64,000 nt of DNA from assembly GCA_019055375.1 (NCBI GenBank), contig JAHQIW010000451.1:62001-126000 (forward strand). The letters run 5' to 3'. The notes below the pieces were generated by a model. It ran no database searches and was not told where the DNA came from. It was given only the letters and a program-made list of their open reading frames with translations. Origin of the DNA: Parelaphostrongylus tenuis (Eukaryota > Nematoda > Chromadorea > Rhabditida > Metastrongylidae). Within the stretch, counting starts at the first letter, position 1; every line of letters begins with the position of its first letter. The position numbers and the translations under genes were made by a program. Below are positions 24,794 through 37,230 of the stretch, one piece after another.

Positions 24794-25039
24794 ATGTGCA
24801 ATGAAACAACGACCCAGCCCGACTTTCCATCCTTCTCACCACGAATTCTTCGTGAACTAAGTCTTCGCTGTCTCTTTCTCGCTTTGTTGTGTATAGTGCC
24901 CATCATTTTTGCTCCACTGCTACTTTTCAAAGTAGCGATGATATCCATAAAACGAGGATTTGATAGAAATTTTCCCCCACTACTTATGCCTTTTTTTCTC
25001 AATCAAGCCACTTCATTATCCGCTGCAGAGCGGCTCTAA
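24794..25039 (+). CDS. Candidate small membrane protein, 81 aa, unrecognised
   Basis: An ATG-initiated frame with a polar N terminus (MCNETTTQPDFPSFSPRIL), one strongly hydrophobic stretch (CLFLALLCIVPIIFAPLLLF, residues about 31-50) and a short C-terminal part. No homologue was recognised. It could be a chance ORF; the frame on the other strand is also open. Confidence 0.25.
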   Translation: MCNETTTQPDFPSFSPRILRELSLRCLFLALLCIVPIIFAPLLLFKVAMISIKRGFDRNFPPLLMPFFLNQATSLSAAERL

Positions 25040-26099
25040 ATAGCTTTACCGACATGTTCTCGCCTTGTCAAACCCTTTTTCTACTATTACCGTGAGGGGT
25101 TGTCGGACAAGCTGTGCTTTTGCGCAGCAGGTTAATGACAGTTAGCCAGTGTTCATATATGGAAAAGGTTGCGTCATGGTCGCCAAGCTTCGGTGGGATT
25201 GCAATTGTTTCAACGCTGTCAACACTTTCTCGTAGTAGATAAAGACTAGTACAAGTGTAGATGGTATTTTCCGACAAATATTAATGATATGTGACACGAT
25301 CGAAGTGTGATTTATACAGCAGCAGTACTTGTCGGAATCCCGCTTGCTCAATTAGTTCTGCCTCATTCATAATCATCTATATATGTTGAACGATAATCTT
25401 CGTGATAACTTGAAGAAGATACTCAAAAGCGTAATGGACGGTGCTTCCATAAATCTCTTCGGTCACCTTTTTTGAGTAGAACGAGTGTGCGCCAAGTTAT
25501 ATACTGCTCCGGGATCTTGTCTTATCGAGACGTTATATGACTACTGATCGAGATGTCATATGACATGAATTGATTTGCATCCTATTTTAAAAGGACGTGC
25601 AGATTGTGCTCTTCAGTTCTACAAAAGTCGACGGTCATTTCATCAGACCTGGAGCCGTGCATCTTGTCATACTTACTGTCGTATTTTGAACTTTAGAGGG
25701 TACAAGCCTACGCATTTTTTCTCGAACAGAGGTTGTGGAGAGGAAAAAGTAGGTATTTAATTTTTCAGTCGCCAATTTCATATCACGATGGAACATAATG
25801 ATGGTCTCATTTTCGTTCAGTGGGGCCGGATAGCGGAACATATTCGTTACAAAATCCTAACGGCATTTCTTCAAATAGATCTTCTTTATGCTGCTTTGAT
25901 CAAATTTTTTTTCTTTAAAAATGTACAAATACATTCAAGAATCACCTATAGCCGGAATTTTTTTATGGCAACATTAAAGTGCTGTCATAGGATCAAACAC
26001 TTTTCCTTCTCTTTTCCAACATTTCTTTAGTAGTAATGGAGATGCGATCTGAGTTAGTCGTTTGACGGTCTGATGCTAGTTAGGCGAAAGTTTTAAGTG

Positions 26100-26730
26100 C
26101 ATCATCAAGTATCTTTTAACTTTATATCAGATATTTTATTTTCTGTCACTTAGATGAGAGGGAAATGTTATTGAGAACATACTCGTCATGTAAACTCCTT
26201 TTGCTTTTCTTAGACAATGACAACAGTTCACTTGCAGCCTGTAAATGAATCGAATCTTCGCACGAACAAGGCGGTGATCAAATCCCGCGCGGTATTCAGA
26301 TATCACTGAGTCGCTCAAAGAGACCACATTTTCTTTTGTAAGCATATGAGAGATACCTCTATGAATCGCGCAGTTGAGAGACTCTATTAGTCATCAGCGT
26401 TTTTTTGTCTCCTGGAAAAGCGGGATTCCATGAAAAAGACCTGCTGCGGACAAGGCTCCTACAAGACAGTCTTCTTTTTCATTTTGTTTTCATTCTCGCA
26501 TTTGATTTCGCTGGACGCCCTTAATTTGGTGCTGAAATCTCCGGCAGCGAAGTTGTAGAGGGACATTTCGTTGCGAATGCCTTCCTTCAACTTGTTCTGG
26601 AGAGCGTTCAGTTCTCTTTCAGCAGTTGACTGTATGGAAAATAAATCGATGCGCGGCAGAGCCGACGTTTCCGGAATTTCGTGACTGGAACCCTTTCTTC
26701 GCAAATGACAAGAGTTCCTTCATCTGATCG
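26100..26730 (-). mobile_element. RTE-type LINE fragment, endonuclease region
   Basis: The minus strand gives ELNALQNKLKEGIRNEMSL, YNFAAGDFSTKLRA, ALSAAGLFHGIPLF and, after a break, SLSDSVISEYRAGFDHRLVRAKIRF in pieces. These match the AP-endonuclease domain of RTE LINEs common in strongylid genomes (VGDFNAKLG, L-SAARLFHGNSLF, GSDHRLLRAKIRF). Frameshifts and stops show it is dead. Confidence 0.75.
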
Positions 26731-27094
26731 GTATGTATCAGTCCTGATATTTTACATTCCTTGTTGGACGACCACAACAAATCTGATGCGATCAGCGCTA
26801 TCAAAGGAAGTATAAAAATCATCATTTGAAGACTTTAATCTGGTATTATAGATGTATGGAAAAGCAGTCTCCAATAACATGTCTAGGTGTGCTTATTCGT
26901 TTTGTCAGTTTCTAAGGACATAAAGCGCTACGCACCATTTAATGCCAAATCACCTCGGCTACTCTTTGGCCCATGTGCATCGGAGGGAGATTGCCACCTT
27001 GTGATTACTCAAAACCAAGGCGGTGGTATAGAGTTGAGGAAGAAGTTCCTTACCACCCGCTAAAAATTCAAAGTTTCTGAATAGATTCAATCAA

Positions 27095-27592
27095 AAACAA
27101 CAACAATTATTCTTCAAACTGAAGACCATCTTATCCACGAACTTCTGTTGAGAACTGCAAGCTTCCGGATGTGCTCAAAATCGTCATTAACTGGATGGGC
27201 CTTGAATCGAAAACTCCTGGCATGCATCTTCAACCTGATGAAACGTCTCGAATCGGTGCTCACTGCATGAAATGTTCCATTGAATGGAAAAGACTATAGT
27301 CGGACGACGCAGCACCTGGACTCCAGGTTGGGTGCTGTAAGACCTCGATTCTCTCCAGTTCATTAAACTTTTCCTTAATCTTCATAACGGACATTCTGGA
27401 ATCGCCTTTTTGGAACAGCGTGCATTTTCGACGAATCAATGTCGAGTACTTTATTTTCCAACGCATCGGTTATGGAAGTAATCCTGTGATATTCCCATGA
27501 ATTTACATTAGCCAGACACTGTGACGAAACAAACGTGAATTTGAATTTTTTTGCAGGTGTTAAGGAACTTTTCCTCCAGCTTAGTAATTCCT
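27095..27592 (-). mobile_element. Mariner 3' fragment
   Basis: The minus strand reads ERIEVLQHPTWSPGAASSDYSLFHSMEHFM, seen in pieces LQHPTWSPGAASSDYSLF and HSMEHFM, the C-terminal catalytic Asp block (YSPDLAPSDYHLF) of mariner, then a degraded end near LQFEE. GTGTTAAGGAACTTTTCCTC at 27557 matches the inverted repeat at 60.7 kb. Confidence 0.72.
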
Positions 27593-27869
27593 GGCGCTGT
27601 CCTATTTCTGACTAAGTTTTCGGGACCTTATGTCGGACTCCTCCTCAGATTATTCAGTTTTGTTTCAGGTGATGAACCTCCCACCACATGTCTCAGTTCC
27701 GCCACTCAGGAATACCTTCCCGCCGCAATGAGGCGTTGAAATCTTTGGGAAGATTTGATGATCGCCGAGTTTTATAAAAGTCGATCCTGGATATTGCTAC
27801 GTGGTGTGATACAATAACATCAAAATATAACAATATTGATCATTCAAGATAATCGATAGCGCGTGTTAT

Positions 27870-28960
27870 CAGGATTGGGAGACTCTGGAATGGCTGTTCA
27901 CATAGACCATCAGGTACTAAAGCGCCGAGTTCAATCTCTCCACGTATGCGAAGCGCAACTTCCTCAGCTAATAGGGGCGAGTAGCGAAATGGTGTGTGCT
28001 ACTGATGAGGCTTTCTATAAAGCCAAAATTTGCGTTGAGCATGCTAGAACTGCCATAACAGGCCCCATGAGAGGCTCAAAACATTCTGTCAGATTATAAT
28101 GAATACGCGGAATGTTTGACCTTTGAACAACGAGTGCGGATAAGCGAATCGAATGCTAGAAGTACTGGACCTCGCGCATTAAGATGTGGTAACGGATCGT
28201 GTACAAAATTAAGAAACCTCACCGCAATATAGTAACGATTCAACAGTTATTACACCTTGATATCAATATTAAAAAAATAAATGTATTAAGTAGTAATAGT
28301 AATTTCTACACGGACTATTTTCTATGAAATAATGAATATTCTTCATCATCATTACCGTGACAGATTTCTCATGCCTGCTGTATATCTTTCCGTGCTCACT
28401 GGAGTCATGCACCGTACTCCAAAATTAGCGAATATTCATGTTCTCGTTGATCGCAATGGATTGATTCTTGGGCCTATTTCGGGCACTAAATCAGGTATAA
28501 TCGCTATTTCAGACACTTGGATGATTTAATTATCCTATTCTTGTAATACTGAAACCTTCGATAATGTAATACATGCCACCGTTGCTCGCTGTTCCTCTTC
28601 GCGCATCACATTTGCATCCCAATCGTCTATTGTGTGCTTTCAAACATACAGTTCGAAGTACTAAAGTTTTGTTTCTTTGTTTCTTTTTAACAATATTGTT
28701 GTGTTTTGCAGACAGATTCATGGCAGTGAAGTGGGAGAACATATCTAATCCTATTTAGTACCTGATCTGAAACATTTACTCTAGCTCGGTTAGCCAAGAC
28801 TCTAAGGAAAATCGATCCGATCAGCATTCAAAAAGGTTCGAACGAATACGAAATCCTCAAGCAGTAGCGGAATCCTGTGCGAAAACTTTGAGCGCCCTCC
28901 ATGAATGGTAAATGGAACGGAGCAAATAAAATTACAAGAGGTGTCGAGATATGCACATTA
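27870..28960 (+). repeat. Two partial SINE-B-like fragments
   Basis: About 28130-28240 holds CGAATCGAATGCTAGAAGTACTGG, matching the 3' body at 47.8 kb. About 28770-28960 holds CTAGCTCGGTTAGCCAAGAC, ATCAGCATTCAAAAAG and AATCCTCAAGCAGTAGCGG, matching the middle body. No intact head is present in either. Confidence 0.4.
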
Positions 28961-29563
28961 GATGTGAAAGTGAGTTGTATGAAGTAAAACTAAATAAGAT
29001 GGGTATTCATATAGTCACTCAACTATGTATATCCCATCATCATTACTAACTATTTTCTTCGAATGATCATTTGAGTTGATTTATTTTTGACGACTTAAAC
29101 ATTTCTATTTGCTATAAAAACCCATCGACTCACTCTGATATTCATTTTGGAAAGTGCAAACGGATTGAAATGGATGAGTTCTTATCTGAGGCGCTTCTGG
29201 TCAGATATTCAAACTAATGGGCTGGAAAATTAAATGTGGTCAGCTTTGACCAAGGATTATTATAATTTGGCTCACATGACTACGGTTCGGCAATGATTTG
29301 TTTACTGTCACCCCACTATAGCGTATGACTCTGATAAGCAGATAGCCACCCTTCTATCACGCATTGCATCATCGATTGAGCGTCGTTATTTTTTGCTTAT
29401 TTCTATTACTATCTACGATAATTACTGTTGTCACTTGCAATGACATGATTTGAATCACGATCAATCACACAGTTAACCACATTTTTATGCACAGTATAAA
29501 AATAGCTGCGGCTTTCTAGTCCTAAGTTCATCAATTTGACATGCTTTACCTTGAATTTCAGAA

Positions 29564-32500
29564 ATGGTGATAAAAGCAGTTGTATTCGATATGGGAGGCG
29601 TTTTGATTCCCGCTCCTACAAATTTAGTAAAAGGTGTGTTAGTCACCAAGTAGACTGGGAGGATACTCAAGATAATAATAGTACGTTTTTCGAAAAGGGT
29701 TTGCTTGATTAGAAATGAATAATTGTCAAACAAAGTTCGCTTGATTAAACGAGCTTTATAAGAAGCGATTATGATTCATATAGATGTTTTTTGCCATTTT
29801 GTATGCGAAGGACTTTGTATGCGTTTCATGGCACTTCTAATCGTTGCGTCACACACAGCCTCACAACGCCACTTTTTCCTATTACCATTTCGAAACATCT
29901 TAATTTACTTTGAAGCTCAATTCTTCATGCTTGCTTAGAGTGCAGTTGTTGTAGACGACACACAATGCGTTAGCAGCAATCAATATAAGTAAAGTTTCCA
30001 GATATATTTTTTTATAAGACGAAATTGATGGGTGTCAAATGTGCTTCATTTGCTACAGTGTTGTAGATCTGGAGGAAAAGAACGGATTCCCACCGGGCTC
30101 GCTTGTCTCCATATTTCAAAAATTGACGAACTATGAGCACTTCAAAGCACTTGAAAAGGGAGAAATTACAGGAGAAGACTTCGATTCATTGTTTACAGAC
30201 CTGTACAATAAAGAAGTATGATGATTTATCTGAGTGAAATTTTTTCCGTACATTACAAAAGTTATTTTATTGCCAAAATCGATTGACTACCATAGGATAA
30301 ATCAGTTCAACATGTTCATTCCTCTGTTTTCCTTTACTACAAGCGGTAGTGTGATGGTATGAAAACAAAGTTTCATGTCTTGTGAAGTGAGTAGTGGAGA
30401 TCAAATAGAAGTGAAATTTGAAAAATAGGAGTTTTTGCATCAACTCAATGAATTCAATTTCTTCAGCATGGAACGACTAGAGGGACGATTTCACTCGCTA
30501 CTGCTGTAGCACATTTATATCCTACAATGAAAATGATCCCTGAAATGGAGCAAATTATCAAGGTAAAAGAAGTTTTTTTTTCTTTTTTGAACCTGAGATT
30601 CTTCTTTCGATTCAAAAAACCTACCGCCACTAATATTTGGCATGGATAGTCAATATTATCCTAGGAAGTACCCACAATTAAGCTTGCGCATGGCTAAGAA
30701 TCTTCTCTCCAAAAACGATGGGTGACGTATCGGCGACTTCTCCTCGTACAGAGCCTATGGGCGCCGTACTGCGCCGTTTGCATAATAATTATTCAGTAGC
30801 CAAATTATAGATGATGTGGTGTAGTCCTACCAGGTTTTAAGGGAAACGAAAGGGGAGTTTCGGCCGTTGGTTATGATGAAAAGATCTACCATCCTGTGCA
30901 TACTCAAACAAGATTGTTCTTTGAGAAAATCCTCTTTTAATGCGACAAATAGTGCTCACGTGATGTGTTGCAGTCTTTGGATATTTATTCCTTCAAGGAG
31001 AAGCTCTATCACCTTCATAACGTGTCTTCCCGTTAATCGCACAAGAACTCACTCTATCGGTTTGCAATAAAGTTTTGCTGCTCAAAAGAAACCCGATCGG
31101 TTCTTCTCGCTTGGGAGACTAACTGATCATCGCATGCCTCTCTTAAGCTCTCCGTAAAAAATTCTGGTCAAAGGATTAGTAATTTCTCTGCTGTGCATTT
31201 GATATTTTAAAGGATTCAATTAATGAACGGTTCCTTCTGTTGCTTGTTGTTCAGGTGCATAACATGTCCCATATGATTCTCACATTGGCATATATTAGTT
31301 CAACTGTACCGCTAACAGACATCCCTTGGTAACTACTTTCAGATGTTTATCTTACATATCACTAAGGTCAAAATTTTTAGTAAGCCAGTGCTATACCGTA
31401 TAAAGTAACGACGCCTTCTTAGAGTCAACAAACGACTTAAGTGATTCCTATCTTTTTGTGATTGCTATGAGACTTCGTTTATAAAGTTAGCAGCTTACTC
31501 TTCTTTCCGCAAGAAATGAAATTTTCCCCGAAAATGGTCTCTGATACTGTGTAGGATTTTGGGGCACCAACGACTTTGGATAGGCAAGATTCCACCATCT
31601 TAATCTTGAAATCTTGAGATTTAAGATCTGTTGATTGATAAGAAGTCTAGTTCATTACAATACCATCCCTAGGGAAGTTCCACGGCTAACGTTGAGAATG
31701 GGGTCTTAGGAAATGTGGGCTACAATGGACGGTCATAATCATCACGATGAACTCAGACATTGTCGATCATCATTTGGAAAGGTTATGCTGATTTCTGTAA
31801 CAGTGCTTGATGAAGAGTTATAATTTCCTAGTTTTTCTTTCTCATAGCGTGATGAGGCGCTATAAACGAGGAAGATTATTAAGACGGTACTGTTCCAAAA
31901 CTATTCAGCTGTATGCGCACGTTGAATGGTTTGAAAATTTTCATTCTCATTGCTAATAATGTGTGAATAGGACCCCAACTATGCAAATTCTTCTATGGTA
32001 GGATTATCCGAGGAACACCACTTCTTTGTTCAAAGTTCTGTCATAAACGGCGTCAAATGAGTGACGTTTCCTTCTCTCGCATGGTCCTTTGGTGCCTGCA
32101 GGATGAATAGTCAGGTCTTCAATGAAAGACTCTAAAGTTGTGAACGTCTGCCTAAAGGCGATACCTCAGTCTTTGAGTTGTTAAAGAGCCTAGAGTTAAC
32201 CTGAGTTTTTTACAGCTTTTCCTTAGTCGTCGTACTTAATGCCTTCTCTTCGTAATCAATTGCTCGAACCTCATCCATTTTACTGTGTCTAGAAATTGTG
32301 CTCACTGGTAGCTTGCTGAGCCAGTTCTCATCATTGAGAGTGCATAAACTCACAGGTGTGCCCTGCAGTCTCGTACAGAGTGAATGTGGAGCCTAATTGT
32401 TGCAGGACGGTTTCCAAGCTCCTATGTATTCTCCACCTGATCACATATTTTTGGAAGGATCGAAATCTAGACAACGCAAATGTACACGGACACTGATGAG

Positions 32501-33590
32501 CGAGTGCTCGAACATGTATTTGTAAGTATAGAGGGCATATGTCAAATCCGTGAGAAGGAAAGAATGTGGTAATTCTTGCGAAATTCTTAAGCAAACAATG
32601 CGTCGGCAACTGTAGTAGAGGCTGCAGTATTAGATATAGAAAGTTAGGTATGCGAGTGGCTAACTTGGAATATCCTACTCTCATTGTGTGAATTTGTCAT
32701 ACGAAACTCCTGTAGTCGTCACAGAATCTGATTTCAAGTTTGAATAATTAAACCTTTTGAGACAAAAATGCAATGGGTACAACAATAATGGTTCAGTGAG
32801 GTGGCAACTATACTGGTGATTGAAGATCACCTGTATTATCGTATTCTTTATCGTCAAGTCACTCAAGTGGGTAATGGCGCTAAATCTATTCAGCTTGCGC
32901 TCAAATTCCCATCCACCACATGGGATGCTTTATATAGTCTAGTTACTAGTTCGCGAGCGATCCCTAATTAATTAAAAGGGTGACAAAAGTCAACAGTTTA
33001 GTTACAGGACTTACGAGCAGTTGGATGTATGACGATTCCTTCTGACAAACAACTTTTATGCTGATCGTGCACACCGTCTACCAACGATACCCGTCGGCTT
33101 TGAGAGTTATTTTGATCTCGTTGTAGAGTCATGCAGACTTGGAATGCGAAAGCCAAACATTGACATCTATCAATATGTTTGCGAGAAAATGAAGGTGTGT
33201 TTCATTCATAAATACTTCAATTGCTCTTCAATCAAAATCTTCTTGAAGATTAATCTCTGACGTAAGTTCCATCTGTGAGTCATGACTATAAAAGCTCGAA
33301 TAAGCCAGGCATAACTGAAAAATATTAAACAGGTAACTCCAATGGAGTGCGTCTTTCTAGATGACCTCGAGCCAAACGTTGTTGCAGCTAGAAAACTGGG
33401 CTTCATAACCATCAAAGTGCGGATGAGTTTAACTTCCTTGAAACTTTTTCAAAATGATGGGGAGAAAGGCCTGTACTTCGGCGTGATTTACTACTTTTAC
33501 TCTAAGGTAATCTCCACTAGTCAAGCTGTCGCTGACCTGAAACTGGCTGTCAAGGAATTATTGGATATTCCAGCAGAGACAAGAGAATGA
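29564..33590 (+). CDS. HAD-superfamily hydrolase, ACAD10 / epoxide-hydrolase N-terminal phosphatase-like
   Basis: Six exons: 29564-29633, 30067-30215, 30467-30562, 33008-33194, 33333-33416 and 33507-33590, all GT-AG with matching phases, giving about 222 aa. HAD motif I is VVFDMGGVLIPAP (nucleophile Asp; the second Asp of the usual DxD is replaced by Gly, as in the ACAD10-like branch). Motif II is LLTNNF, the motif III lysine is in GMRKPNIDIYQ, and motif IV is FLDDLEPN. A cap region (FPPGSLVSIFQKL and following) lies between motifs I and II. This matches the stand-alone phosphatase-like domain seen at the N terminus of soluble epoxide hydrolase and ACAD10; the substrate is unknown. The protein is probably soluble, with no signal peptide. 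A T-rich acceptor ends 2 nt before the ATG, suggesting trans-splicing at the start. Exon 4 has one extra base within 33038-33041 that breaks the frame just before motif II. Intron 3 is 2.4 kb and repeat-rich. Confidence 0.9.
30563..33007. other. Intron 3 of the HAD gene, repeat-like content
   Basis: 2.4 kb. The minus strand near 31.4 kb gives SLKSFVDSKKAS, faintly like the reverse transcriptase box FVDYKKAFDS, so a very old LINE is possible. Nothing else was identified. Confidence 0.3.
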
Positions 33591-33619
33591 GAAGTTTGTA
33601 AATGTTGTAAATGTTGTTG

Positions 33620-33621
33620 GT

Positions 33622-33662
<41 letters not shown>
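33620..33662. repeat. (AT)n microsatellite in the HAD gene 3' UTR
   Basis: Nearly pure TA repeats between the stop codon and the AATAAA signal. Confidence 0.9.
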
Positions 33663-33663
<1 letters not shown>

Positions 33664-33719
33664 CGCGTATTCTAATTTTTACATGTTTCTGTGCTGATAG
33701 TACGTGATTTTCTATCTGC

Positions 33720-33725
33720 AATAAA
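33720..33725 (+). terminator. Polyadenylation signal AATAAA for the HAD hydrolase gene
   Basis: A canonical AATAAA lies about 130 nt after the stop codon, just beyond an (AT)n tract in the 3' UTR. No other hexamer was noticed between it and the stop. Confidence 0.6.
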
Positions 33726-34730
33726 ATATTATTTATTTAAATATTTGCTATGTATGTTTGACATGTTTTCATCTGCTTTATCAATTCCTTAATAAGAATC
33801 CACGGAGCTCAGTCCCAACATGGTTCCCATCTGAAACAATGTTTGCGTAACGGTCACTGAGCTCTGGTCAGCAGGGAAATAGAGTTTGGAAAGATATCTT
33901 TATAACTACTTTCTATAGCAAACGGAGTAATCATGGTTATTAAAGGGTGTTGATTGGAAAAATAGTAGTCCGGAAACTCTGCCTATAGGAATTTCACCTG
34001 ACTCATTACGTTGCCAGTTAGAACGGAATGGTCTGTGTGACCATATTTGTAGATTGAAGATTGCGTGATTTATGCTAACGTTAGAGACAGAGATTGCATG
34101 AGGTTGGGCACAATACACCCGACTTCTGATATGACATGTAGTGAAAAATACAAAGGAACGGGTGGACCGCTTTGTGGTCGCATAAAAGAACACATAAATA
34201 AAAAAGATTAGTTGCAGAAGTAATGTCATGGTGCTTATTGGACAGGAAGGCATAACGGTGATGACTTTGTGGTGAGCAGTGAGATCTTTGGGTCTCGAGT
34301 CAGAAATACCAGTGTGGAAAGCCTCGAAACCTTTTGAGGTAATTTTAAAGACCTAGAAATGAACAGAAAAGGAAAGTGCATAAATATCACAATGATATGA
34401 CACCTTGTCTCAAATTTAGTTTTCAATTTAACTAAGATACATTTAACTATAATGTGTGTCAAAGCGGTGACTTATTTCTTTTGAAAAGTTAGTGGTGAGT
34501 TTCCTTCAATAGGTAGATATTTGGATTCAATTCCAGATCAATTTTCTCTGGATTTGTAGATTTGGTGGAAAATTAGATATAGTTGAGTATAACGCGTCGC
34601 CTACGTTCTGAGAAAGACGAAGGTTATCGGAATGTTAGTTATCAGTATGAGACAACCTGCATGGGCAAAAAGGATACTTCCTAAGGTATTTTAGACAGTT
34701 CATACCCATATACTGCGAATAAAAATCTTC

Positions 34731-34734
<4 letters not shown>

Positions 34735-34765
<31 letters not shown>

Positions 34766-34783
34766 TCATATGCATATATGTAC

Positions 34784-34830
<47 letters not shown>
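34735..34830. repeat. (AT)n microsatellite
   Basis: Two TA tracts split by CATATGCATATATGTAC. It gives spurious Tyr-Ile-repeat ORFs on the minus strand. Confidence 0.9.
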
Positions 34831-34835
<5 letters not shown>

Positions 34836-34910
34836 AGATCGACTTTCCGTCAACCTCGGCATCAAAGTAAATAATCAATTTAAGTATAAAAACTTATTTG
34901 TTAAGCTGGC

Positions 34911-35927
34911 GCGAGGTTTGTTAGCGAGGTTTGTTGCACAAGGCGGGAATGAAAACGGACAACATTGTCAAAATGACTGGTTTTTAACCCGGGAGGGTGT
35001 CCAAAGAGATGTGAAACGTTTTAAGGAGACTGGAGGAAATGAGAACGGTCTTTGAAACGGTCATCCAACCACCTCGTCTACTCCGTAAAGCATTCAAACG
35101 ATCTTTTGCTAGATTCAACGAAATCCGGAGTGGGTAATGCTTAAATGCAAAGAACCGGGTCAGCGAGTACATCGTACGAAAAATTTAAAAAAACTGAAGC
35201 TGCGCAGCTACAAAATCGGTCGTGCTCAATTTCGCGACAAAAAGTTGAAGAAGAACGGTCTTCAAAGATTCACTGAATGATTCGTTTGATTGTTGGTACT
35301 CACTTGTCAAAGAAGCTTTCAACTATGAGATATTCGCGGTCTAACCACTCCACAATAGCCAGAATTGACTTCAACTTCTCAAGACAAATCATCAGAAGTC
35401 CGCAGTAGCAAAAACCGTGCGCTGCAGTCATTTCCCTGCTTCTGTGGGTCTAAGCCGGCACATACGCCACCGAAAAGACGCCGTTGGTCTCCATCAGCGG
35501 AAACGTCAAAACCAGCGCTGCCTGCTATCAGCATCAAGTCTTACGGGATGGACTGGAGCCTTGGAGTGCTTAACGCTTTGGTGGCGGCGAATTTACGTTT
35601 TAGCAAGACTGGTATCCTGCGCATTCGGCCTGCTCCACGAGTGCCATTGATCAAAAGCTCTTGCCAGGTTTTTGGGACAAGGGCATTTGGCCGCCAAAAT
35701 CGCCGCATCTCTACTCAATTGATCATTCCTTGTGGGCTATACTGGAGGAAAAAGTGTCGGCTACTCGCAACACTACCGTAAATGTGCTTAATACGGTATT
35801 GACACGTGCGCAGGAAGAAATTACAGCGGAAACGTATGCCAGAATAGTTGGCAATTATCCAAGAGATTTCGTAATTGCGTTGAGGCTAAAGGAGGCAATT
35901 TTCGGAAATTGTTATAAATTGTTCTGA
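34911..35927 (+). mobile_element. Tc1/mariner-superfamily transposon, decayed transposase
   Basis: Plus-strand frames give, in order, a helix-turn-helix part (GVQRDVKRFKETGGNENG, then GHPTTSSTP), KTPLVSISGNVKTSAACYQ, QDWYPAHSACST, GFWDKGIWPPKSPHLYSID and a C-terminal part (ILEEKV, EEITAETYARIVGNYP). These are the landmarks of the Tc1-like group in which WPP(Y/N)SPDLNP-D-S-W-ILE precedes the stop. Many stops and frameshifts make it inactive. The stop is at 35925-35927. Confidence 0.85.
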
Positions 35928-36055
35928 GTTGCCATAGTTTTTTGACCTGAAAAACGCAGGTAATCCTTCAAATGAATGAATTTATATGTTTGTGCAGTAT
36001 TTTTTTACTGTTAAGATATCTGAAAAAGCCGACAGAATTTTCGCACGCTGTAATA

Positions 36056-36408
36056 TACATATACATATATATATATACATACATAATATATATATATATA
36101 AATAAAAAGGATAAAGCTCTCGGCGTTGATCAATCCCTGAGGCATGCGTCATGATTCGACTTCAATTTTTAACTTCGTTTGAGGTGATTGAATACATATC
36201 TGGCCTTTACAATGACTCGCGGTGGCCTCCCGCTGAACCGAGTCAGTGCTGCTTATCCTCCCAGACAAGTGTGAGACCTGCCTGGTACCAATTTACCGAC
36301 CCGGAGGGATGGATGGCTTCGGTGAGCCATGAGCGCGAGATCGAACCACTGACCTCATGTGAGACGCAGAGCATCTCTAACCACTGCGCCACATGCGCTC
36401 GTATATTA

Positions 36409-36439
<31 letters not shown>

Positions 36440-36446
36440 ATATATC
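36056..36446. repeat. (AT)n microsatellites flanking a SINE
   Basis: TA tracts at about 36056-36101 and 36402-36446 lie directly on both sides of the SINE-A copy, as if the SINE had entered one longer tract. Confidence 0.85.
36108..36400 (-). mobile_element. SINE-A copy, near full length
   Basis: Reverse-oriented copy with AGGATAAAGCTC at its left (3') end and the tRNA-like head ending in GCGCATGTGGCGCAGTGG at right. It is inserted between two (AT)n microsatellites, so target-site duplication cannot be recognised. Confidence 0.88.
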
Positions 36447-36865
36447 GAATTGTTCCCTCACTGACATTGTCCGGCGAGACTTGGAAAATGTCATTGCTAA
36501 AACTCTCAGCAAATTGAGCTGTGTGCAAATGCAGAAATGTTTGTATGTTTGTCGATGATCTCGCAAATGTTCTTTCATTCCTTGACCTTGTGACATTGTG
36601 TATTTACGTGCATTCCGAAAGGACAAGTGGCGTCTCAATGTCTGCACACACAGACACATTGACTTTGGACAACAGACTGATTCTATTCTTGCTATCGATG
36701 TTAACGGTGTTTGCTTGTGCTAACGGTAGAGAGCTTTGTTCGAGCTCACGTACAATCGCTTGATAAGTGGCTGAAAAGATTAGCGCGGTTCTCTTTTGTT
36801 ACACGATTAGCATTTCATTGTTCAGAGAAACGGAGTGCTTTTTGTAAGGATAATCAACAAGATAG

Positions 36866-37230
36866 GAGGCCATAAGCGCAACGGTAGAAGGCCTATCACG
36901 AACACCGCGCTCGTTTGACCGCACAACGGGCCCATCAGATTTCTCATCTCTCCTGGGTCAGAAATTGATGCGACTTTTTCGCAAAACCTCACTTTCTGCA
37001 TTCAACATCCTAACGCTTGAAACCAGTCATCTGATGCCTGCAGGGAGAATGATTGCACCAGTATTAGACGTTATTGACGAAAATCCTCAAGCAGCAACTT
37101 AACTGAAAATTCATGGATAGTATGCGTGAGGGAACAATTCAAATGCAAGTGCTGAGATCCTCACAATAGATGGGAAAGAGAGATTACGACAATAAATAAC
37201 AGTGATAATAATAAATAACGATGAAACTCA
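36866..37230 (+). mobile_element. SINE-B copy, diverged
   Basis: Head CATAAGCGCAACGGTAGAAGG with a weak B box, body AATCCTCAAGCAGCAACTTAA and GTGCTGAGATCCTCACAATAGA, tail of AATAATAATAAATAA. Matches SINE-B in order but with many changes. Confidence 0.55.

Noticed and set aside
26459..26825. Apparent small secreted protein with signal-like start (MMIFILPLIALIASDLLW) and coiled-coil-like tail
   Set aside because: The tail matches the endonuclease region of RTE LINEs (YNFAAGDFSTKLRA, then LSAAGLFHG), and a second LINE block follows at 26136-26345. The hydrophobic start is probably chance.
34635..34878. ORFs of repeated Tyr-Ile
   Set aside because: Direct product of an (AT)n microsatellite.
35365..35781. 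138-aa ORF as a host gene
   Set aside because: It is an out-of-frame reading of the Tc1-like transposon at 34911-35927.
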